Positions 63,901 to 64,000 of a stretch of DNA of 64,000 bases are shown piece by piece. Where the stretch lies: contig CM068592.1 in NCBI GenBank assembly GCA_035048485.1, positions 43,021,133 through 43,085,132 on the forward strand, read 5' to 3'. The stretch's first letter is position 1. Each line of letters starts with the position of its first letter. The position numbers were made by a program, and so were the translations under genes. The DNA is from Pteria penguin. Taxonomy: Eukaryota; Mollusca; Bivalvia; Pterioida; Pteriidae. The notes beneath the pieces are model-generated. The model searched no databases. It worked only from the letters and a program-made list of their open reading frames with translations, and was not told the DNA's origin.

Positions 63901-63981
63901 CAGTATGTCATCATGCCGTTACAACCAGAAGGTGAAACATATATTTACAACATAATTACCGCGATCCTAAATTCCTACCAG
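38107..63981 (+). CDS. Class B1 (secretin-family) GPCR, PDF/calcitonin-receptor-like, 3' incomplete
   Basis: Ten exons with matching phases: 38107-38161, 47855-47977, 50710-50816, 52108-52199, 52471-52597, 54034-54187, 54499-54571, 58453-58516, 58786-58871, 63855-63981; about 336 residues so far. The extracellular hormone-receptor domain shows all six expected cysteines (ECND, LYC, RCW, DCP, KYC, STC) plus NGTWW and PWTNYSTC. TM1 to about TM6 follow, with class B hallmarks CEGLYL (TM3), GWGFPL (TM4), the loop-2 CW pair, and NILRILLAKLR leading to TM6 with LILIPLLGVQY. It is a plasma-membrane peptide-hormone receptor, expected to couple to G proteins. The subtype is inferred by resemblance only: pigment-dispersing-factor or calcitonin-type receptors are the closest I recall. 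No signal peptide is evident at the chosen ATG. TM7 and the C-tail lie beyond the window. Confidence 0.88.
38170..39500. other. GPCR intron 1, proximal part
   Basis: Holds T-rich and G-rich homopolymer runs (38288-38310, 38344-38360). Otherwise nothing recognised. Confidence 0.5.
39540..39770 (-). pseudogene. RT C-terminal fragment of a B-like element
   Basis: Minus-strand frame 39742-39539 includes VKFSLRKFFGQFRNLMQHNI and ends SEMITDIFDITI, matching the family B C-terminus (LSLRKFYG-type). An (ATT)n tract lies immediately upstream on the minus strand. Confidence 0.6.
39786..39829. repeat. (ATT)n microsatellite
   Basis: About 14 ATT units. Confidence 0.9.
39930..40262 (+). mobile_element. 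Diverged family A-type tail
   Basis: CATCAATTGACCTATTTACG and GGTGACTTCTGTCATACAGC align with the A/A' tail at reduced identity, indicating an older insertion. Confidence 0.5.
40263..41203 (+). pseudogene. Family B 3' end, split by a SINE
   Basis: RT C-terminal codons (40340-40600, TYLPLLHIAYTFHNLYAM in the shifted frame) are followed by the family B 3' UTR (40790-41203, TTTTCGACGGGTGTTGCATG). A minus-strand SINE separates the two. The UTR joins family A coding sequence at about 41203. Confidence 0.65.
40602..40789 (-). mobile_element. tRNA-derived SINE, copy 3, with target-site duplication
   Basis: Minus-strand SINE between CGATATTTTG duplications (40592-40601 and 40790-40799). A poly-C run at about 40773-40790 borders the tRNA-like head. 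Confidence 0.85.
41203..42819 (+). pseudogene. Family A Penelope-type retroelement, 5'-truncated
   Basis: Starts within the RT domain (SDFYIDFSTFYTSLPH) and runs through GIPMGTNCAPQ, RYLYDILV (first catalytic Asp lost), SYGIYISQLVRL and LLNRQYDIEIIKKTI, then the structured 3' UTR (42280-42390) and tail to CTCTTTTTTCTT. A deletion at about 41520 removes part of the post-GTNCAP region. An (ATT)n tract abuts the 3' end. Confidence 0.8.
42822..42918. repeat. (ATT)n microsatellite at a family A 3' end
   Basis: About 95 bp of ATT units directly after the element terminus. Confidence 0.95.
43160..43335 (+). mobile_element. tRNA-derived SINE, copy 4
   Basis: GACAGGCTTGGTGTAGTTGT and GGTTCGATTGCC, ending in a TCAATCTACCAACCATTCA tail. 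Box B has one change. No clear duplication. Confidence 0.75.
43340..44320. other. GPCR intron 1, featureless stretch
   Basis: AT-rich with no repeat family or open frame that I can support. Confidence 0.4.
44325..44795. repeat. Decayed tandem repeat, about 8 units of 55-60 bp
   Basis: Phrases like AATTTCCCCTATAGTTCCAC, followed by TATCTGAGTGCTGGGAATAA, recur at about 44328, 44388, 44441, 44548, 44605, 44660, 44690 and 44740 with heavy divergence. Confidence 0.6.
44870..45310 (+). mobile_element. Diverged A-type and E-type tail fragments
   Basis: 44878-44960 resembles the A' tail end (CATGTCCGTGGTAATTCTGT). 45225-45290 carries the family E signature TGTGGTACATTGTTGTTAGT. Confidence 0.4.
45340..45560 (-). 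mobile_element. Family B' 3'-UTR fragment
   Basis: Reverse complement contains GACGGGTGTTGCTAGCAAGC and CACATATGCTCTTCAAGTAG. Near-duplicate of 45890-46110. Confidence 0.65.
45890..46600 (-). pseudogene. Family B' RT C-terminal end plus 3' UTR
   Basis: Minus-strand coding 46600-46235: SFDINGQLNTSLYDRRDDFN, AYGVFISQLIRYSRTCSN, KLLSQGYICARL. The 3' UTR runs to 45890 and includes TTGCTAGCAAGCAAGAGATG. 5'-truncated; it retains an open 107-codon frame. Confidence 0.75.
46620..47580. other. GPCR intron 1, distal stretch
   Basis: No supported gene. A short near-duplicate (TTAATTCTTAAGGTATAAA and CCAATTCTTAAGGTATAAA) at about 47036 and 47549 is the only structure noticed. Confidence 0.4.
47580..47710 (+). 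mobile_element. Family E 3'-UTR fragment
   Basis: CTCCTCCCGGGCACCTGATC and GTGGTACATTGTTGTTAGTG, immediately upstream of GPCR exon 2. Related to 49130-49300 and 63255-63410. Confidence 0.6.
47855..47977 (+). CDS. GPCR exon 2 (hormone-receptor domain)
   Basis: Acceptor GGATATTTCAG; encodes YCPPIYDTIRCWDYTLAG and GDCPP, the class B ectodomain signature. The donor GTCTGT is weak, but its phase fits exon 3. Confidence 0.85.
48120..48220 (+). mobile_element. Family A' 3'-UTR fragment
   Basis: CTGACTGTTAGTCGGGATTC, then GATCAAGGATCTGAGCTCGG and CAGGCAGAGAACGG; this is the 3' half of the structured block. Confidence 0.65.
48225..49120. other. GPCR intron 2 stretch, nothing identified
   Basis: AT-rich; no repeat family or coding signal supported. 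Confidence 0.35.
49130..49300 (+). mobile_element. Family E 3'-UTR fragment
   Basis: GGCGGGTGTGGCTAGCCACA, then GGGGTCCGTGAATACCCACT. Confidence 0.65.
49375..49795 (-). mobile_element. A' tail followed by A tail, both reversed
   Basis: 49375-49510 is a reversed A' end (CTGTATGACACAAATTATCA). 49515-49690 is a reversed family A end (GAGTTACTGGCTCAGTTATG to CGATACCGACTTAGGACGGT). 49700-49795 returns to A'-type sequence, so the A tail probably landed inside an A' tail. Confidence 0.6.
50295..50480 (-). mobile_element. Family A' tail fragment
   Basis: GAGAAAACAGAAGATATCTG through GTTGTGCTGCGGTTACCGAC, reversed. Confidence 0.65.
50710..50816 (+). CDS. GPCR exon 3 (end of hormone-receptor domain)
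   Basis: Encodes KYCTKNGTWWTHP and PWTNYSTC, cysteines 5 and 6 of the ectodomain. Acceptor TTTTCGTTGTAG, donor GTAGGT. Confidence 0.88.
51230..51315 (+). mobile_element. Family B 3'-UTR fragment
   Basis: TTTGCATTTGTCTGAATATG, then TTATTCCATGGACTTCCAGA, matching the distal B 3' UTR. Confidence 0.5.
52108..52199 (+). CDS. GPCR exon 4 (TM1)
   Basis: Encodes YVYFSGFAVSVILLVVSLVI, a single hydrophobic span, then FSIF. Ends phase 2, donor GTGATC. Confidence 0.85.
52471..52597 (+). CDS. GPCR exon 5 (TM2)
   Basis: Encodes LKCIRVSLHKHLFVSYILSC, the class B intracellular loop 1/TM2 pattern (R.xxHxHLFVS), and ends TRENP. Donor GTAGTT. Confidence 0.87.
52655..53105 (-). repeat. Family C copy split by a SINE
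   Basis: Family C head (GTGCATCTGTGCGCATTTCG) ends at 52683. Family C body resumes after 52879 (GACATGCATGAGAAAGATAC). Confidence 0.6.
52697..52865 (-). mobile_element. tRNA-derived SINE, copy 5, with imperfect duplication
   Basis: Flanked by GATTTTCTTCAAT (52684-52696) and GATTGTTTTCAAT (52866-52878), 11 of 13 matching. Reversed box B is GGAATCGAACTC, and the element ends CCAAGCCTGCC. Confidence 0.8.
53110..54000. other. GPCR intron 5 stretch
   Basis: A decayed family C head at 53158-53205 (TTAATGCACCATACGCTTAT). Otherwise nothing recognised. Confidence 0.4.
54034..54187 (+). CDS. GPCR exon 6 (TM3 and start of TM4)
   Basis: Encodes LWCRILHVFTQYITICNYSW, then MMCEGLYLQ (TM3 signature), then TNQERIY and GW. 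Acceptor TTTAATTGACAG, donor GTATGC. Confidence 0.92.
54499..54571 (+). CDS. GPCR exon 7 (TM4 to loop 2)
   Basis: Completes GWG and encodes FPLIPISVYTILRATDAPPI. Acceptor TTTTTCTACAG, donor GTAAGC. Confidence 0.9.
54600..55180. other. GPCR intron 7 stretch
   Basis: Only a small reversed family B UTR piece at about 54845-54900 (GTCATATTCAGACAAATGCG) is recognised. Confidence 0.4.
55184..55835 (+). pseudogene. Family A 3' end with a micro-insertion of its own tail
   Basis: Starts with the last RT codons (AATAGACAATATGACAATGA) and has the structured UTR block at 55280-55390. Out of order, the element's terminal 65 bp (TTTGTATTGTATAGCTCCAT to CTCTTTTTTCTT) appears at 55468-55532. The normal UTR and tail then resume and stop at GTATAGCTCC, short of the usual end. 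Confidence 0.75.
55836..55920 (-). mobile_element. Family E 3'-UTR fragment
   Basis: AACTGGTGTCACATGACTAT, then AACAATGTACCACAGTGGAT, reversed. Confidence 0.6.
55955..57010 (+). pseudogene. Family B RT remnant and 3' UTR
   Basis: Fragments of RT coding (KHRFTSRSFKCSTKLLSI, NQMLILKNSKELLE, then SLYDKRDDFNF near 56385 and LSLRKFYGRYRDLLQF near 56530), then the intact family B 3' UTR from 56600 to 57005. A fold-back duplication lies at 56288-56330. Large parts of the RT are missing. Confidence 0.7.
57005..57375 (+). pseudogene. Second family B RT fragment with inserted family A tail
   Basis: Coding (SDTYFLTEQSDSSSKYTEE) is interrupted at about 57080 and resumes at 57211 (IIQMLEFLKDTIVISFGGKV, FQQVVGI). 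The insert is 130 bp of reversed family A tail, with GAAGAA on both sides. Confidence 0.75.
57380..58270 (+). pseudogene. Family B RT, 217-codon frame lacking the catalytic core
   Basis: Open from 57380 to 58033: GILKNSKELLEHLKSKRF, FDFSTLYTTIP, MAPNCAPLLADIFLYS, then SDDLQLLSINN. Compared with 34600-36190, about 27 residues between LYS and DD are deleted, removing the RYI part of RYIDD. Coding continues past a TAA to about 58190 (ISSNIPSSPAYGVFISQLI), followed by a reversed short duplicate of earlier RT sequence (58220-58285). Confidence 0.75.
58453..58516 (+). CDS. GPCR exon 8 (loop 2 CW and start of TM5)
   Basis: Encodes CWMAKTTSMWILMGPIIFSL with the conserved loop-2 Cys-Trp. Donor GTAAGT. 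A 3.9-kb intron upstream is filled with family A and B debris. Confidence 0.9.
58786..58871 (+). CDS. GPCR exon 9 (TM5 to loop 3)
   Basis: Encodes LNVIILINILRILLAKLR and ESYQY, the conserved TM5/loop-3 pattern. Donor GTAAAT. Confidence 0.9.
58929..59101 (+). mobile_element. Family A tail insertion in GPCR intron 9
   Basis: CCATTTGTTTGGCTTTTGTC to CTCTTTTTTCT, with TTGCA on both flanks. No coding part. It lies 60 bp past GPCR exon 9. Confidence 0.75.
59640..59845 (+). mobile_element. Family B' 3'-UTR fragment
   Basis: ATGCTCTTCAAGTAGACATA, then TTAGACTTATGGTTTGGATT, matching 12055-12180 and the reverse of 45340-45560. Confidence 0.6.
60390..60600 (-). mobile_element. Rearranged family A' tail
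   Basis: Reversed tail pieces (CGATACCGACTTAGGACTGT; GAGAAAACAGAAGACACTTA) occur in non-standard order, suggesting internal rearrangement or two insertions. Confidence 0.5.
60870..61295 (-). repeat. Family C copy with repeated ends
   Basis: TTATGCATTTCCACAACATA-type head at about 60890 and a second GTGCACCAGATGCATGCACA head at 61257, about 370 bp apart. Same organisation as 29286-29690. Confidence 0.65.
61410..61545 (+). mobile_element. Diverged family A-type 3'-UTR block
   Basis: GAGGAGACATGGTCTTCACT and GAGTGTTAGTTGGGTTTTCT keep the 3' half of the conserved stem block. Confidence 0.45.
61669..62325 (-). pseudogene. Family A 3' end, 5'-truncated, with target-site duplication
   Basis: Reversed element from the tail (61670) to coding LLNRQYDIEIIKK at about 62300. 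ATGGAA flanks both sides, and the 5' junction overlaps the element's own ATG, indicating micro-homology. The structured UTR block is at 62095-62205. Confidence 0.8.
62345..62450. repeat. Poly-C and (AAAAC)n low complexity
   Basis: C-run at about 62379-62391, then AAAACA-type repeats. Confidence 0.85.
62825..63005 (+). repeat. Family C copy (hammerhead-like strand on plus)
   Basis: Contains CACTGAAGAGACATAAGTTG followed by TCGAAATGCGCATATGGTGC, the sense orientation of the core described in the findings. Confidence 0.7.
63040..63235 (+). mobile_element. Highly diverged A'-type tail
   Basis: ACCTGTTGAACCTTGTTCTC, then GTGAATGTGAAGGTGGTCCA, aligned with the A' tail by order of motifs. Confidence 0.45.
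63255..63410 (+). mobile_element. Family E 3'-UTR fragment
   Basis: GGCGGGTGTGGCTAGCCAAA, TTATCCCGGGCACCTGGCGT, GTGGTACATTGTTGGTG. Confidence 0.65.
63855..63981 (+). CDS. GPCR exon 10 (TM6 and extracellular loop 3)
   Basis: Encodes RTARACLILIPLLGVQYVIM, then PLQPEG and ITAILNSYQ. Acceptor TTTTCTTTTCAG, donor GTAATG. The next exon (TM7) is outside the window. Confidence 0.9.
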
Positions 63982-64000
63982 GTAATGGACAGTTCTATAA

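Overview
The window is AT-rich, intron-bearing eukaryotic DNA. Genes are sparse and split by GT-AG introns, and most of the sequence is retroelement debris, SINEs, DNA-transposon remnants, minisatellites and microsatellites. The neuropeptide-type class B receptor, the tRNA-headed SINE and the dispersed repeats fit a mollusc, most likely a bivalve. That assignment is an inference from gene and repeat style, not a database match. There is no sign of bacterial or viral genome organisation.

Protein-coding content. (1) At 3-140 (+) there is the probable last exon of an unidentified gene, followed by polyadenylation signals. (2) Two paralogous genes on the minus strand (5980-8494 and 15834-20203) share one four-exon plan. 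The first coding exon is just the start codon, followed by a signal-peptide/basic-peptide exon, a 160-nt EF-hand exon and a 62-nt exon that completes the second EF-hand. They encode small secreted proteins of 129 and 134 residues, with a furin-type site between a short glycine-rich peptide and an EF-hand pair. (3) A class B1 (secretin-family) GPCR lies on the plus strand. I could assemble ten exons from 38107 to 63981 with consistent splice phases at every junction. They cover the six-cysteine hormone-binding domain and TM1 to about TM6; the last exons lie past the window end. (4) A possible terminal exon (minus, 34172-34366) and an acidic open frame (minus, 4057-4491) are less certain.

Repeats, left to right. 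A 60-bp minisatellite lies at 1.4 kb. A 32-bp satellite array (1.8-5.75 kb) is split by a 3.2-kb element with about 355-bp terminal inverted repeats. A 32-bp CRE-like array of about 28 copies sits at 9.9-10.8 kb. From 11 kb on, the DNA is dominated by Penelope-type reverse-transcriptase elements in two coding families, A/A' and B/B', present as nearly complete but mutated copies, as 3'-coding ends, or as bare 3' tails. Two Tigger/pogo-type elements, a mariner transposase fragment, five tRNA-derived SINEs and a dispersed family C with a hammerhead-like core are interleaved with them.

The clearest structure beyond simple gene finding is at 28.9-33.25 kb. A family B element (minus) is interrupted by a family C copy and by a family A element with a 6-bp target duplication, and the family A tail carries a stretch of Tigger transposase that looks like template switching. 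The GPCR introns, especially introns 1 and 9, have been repeated targets for these elements.
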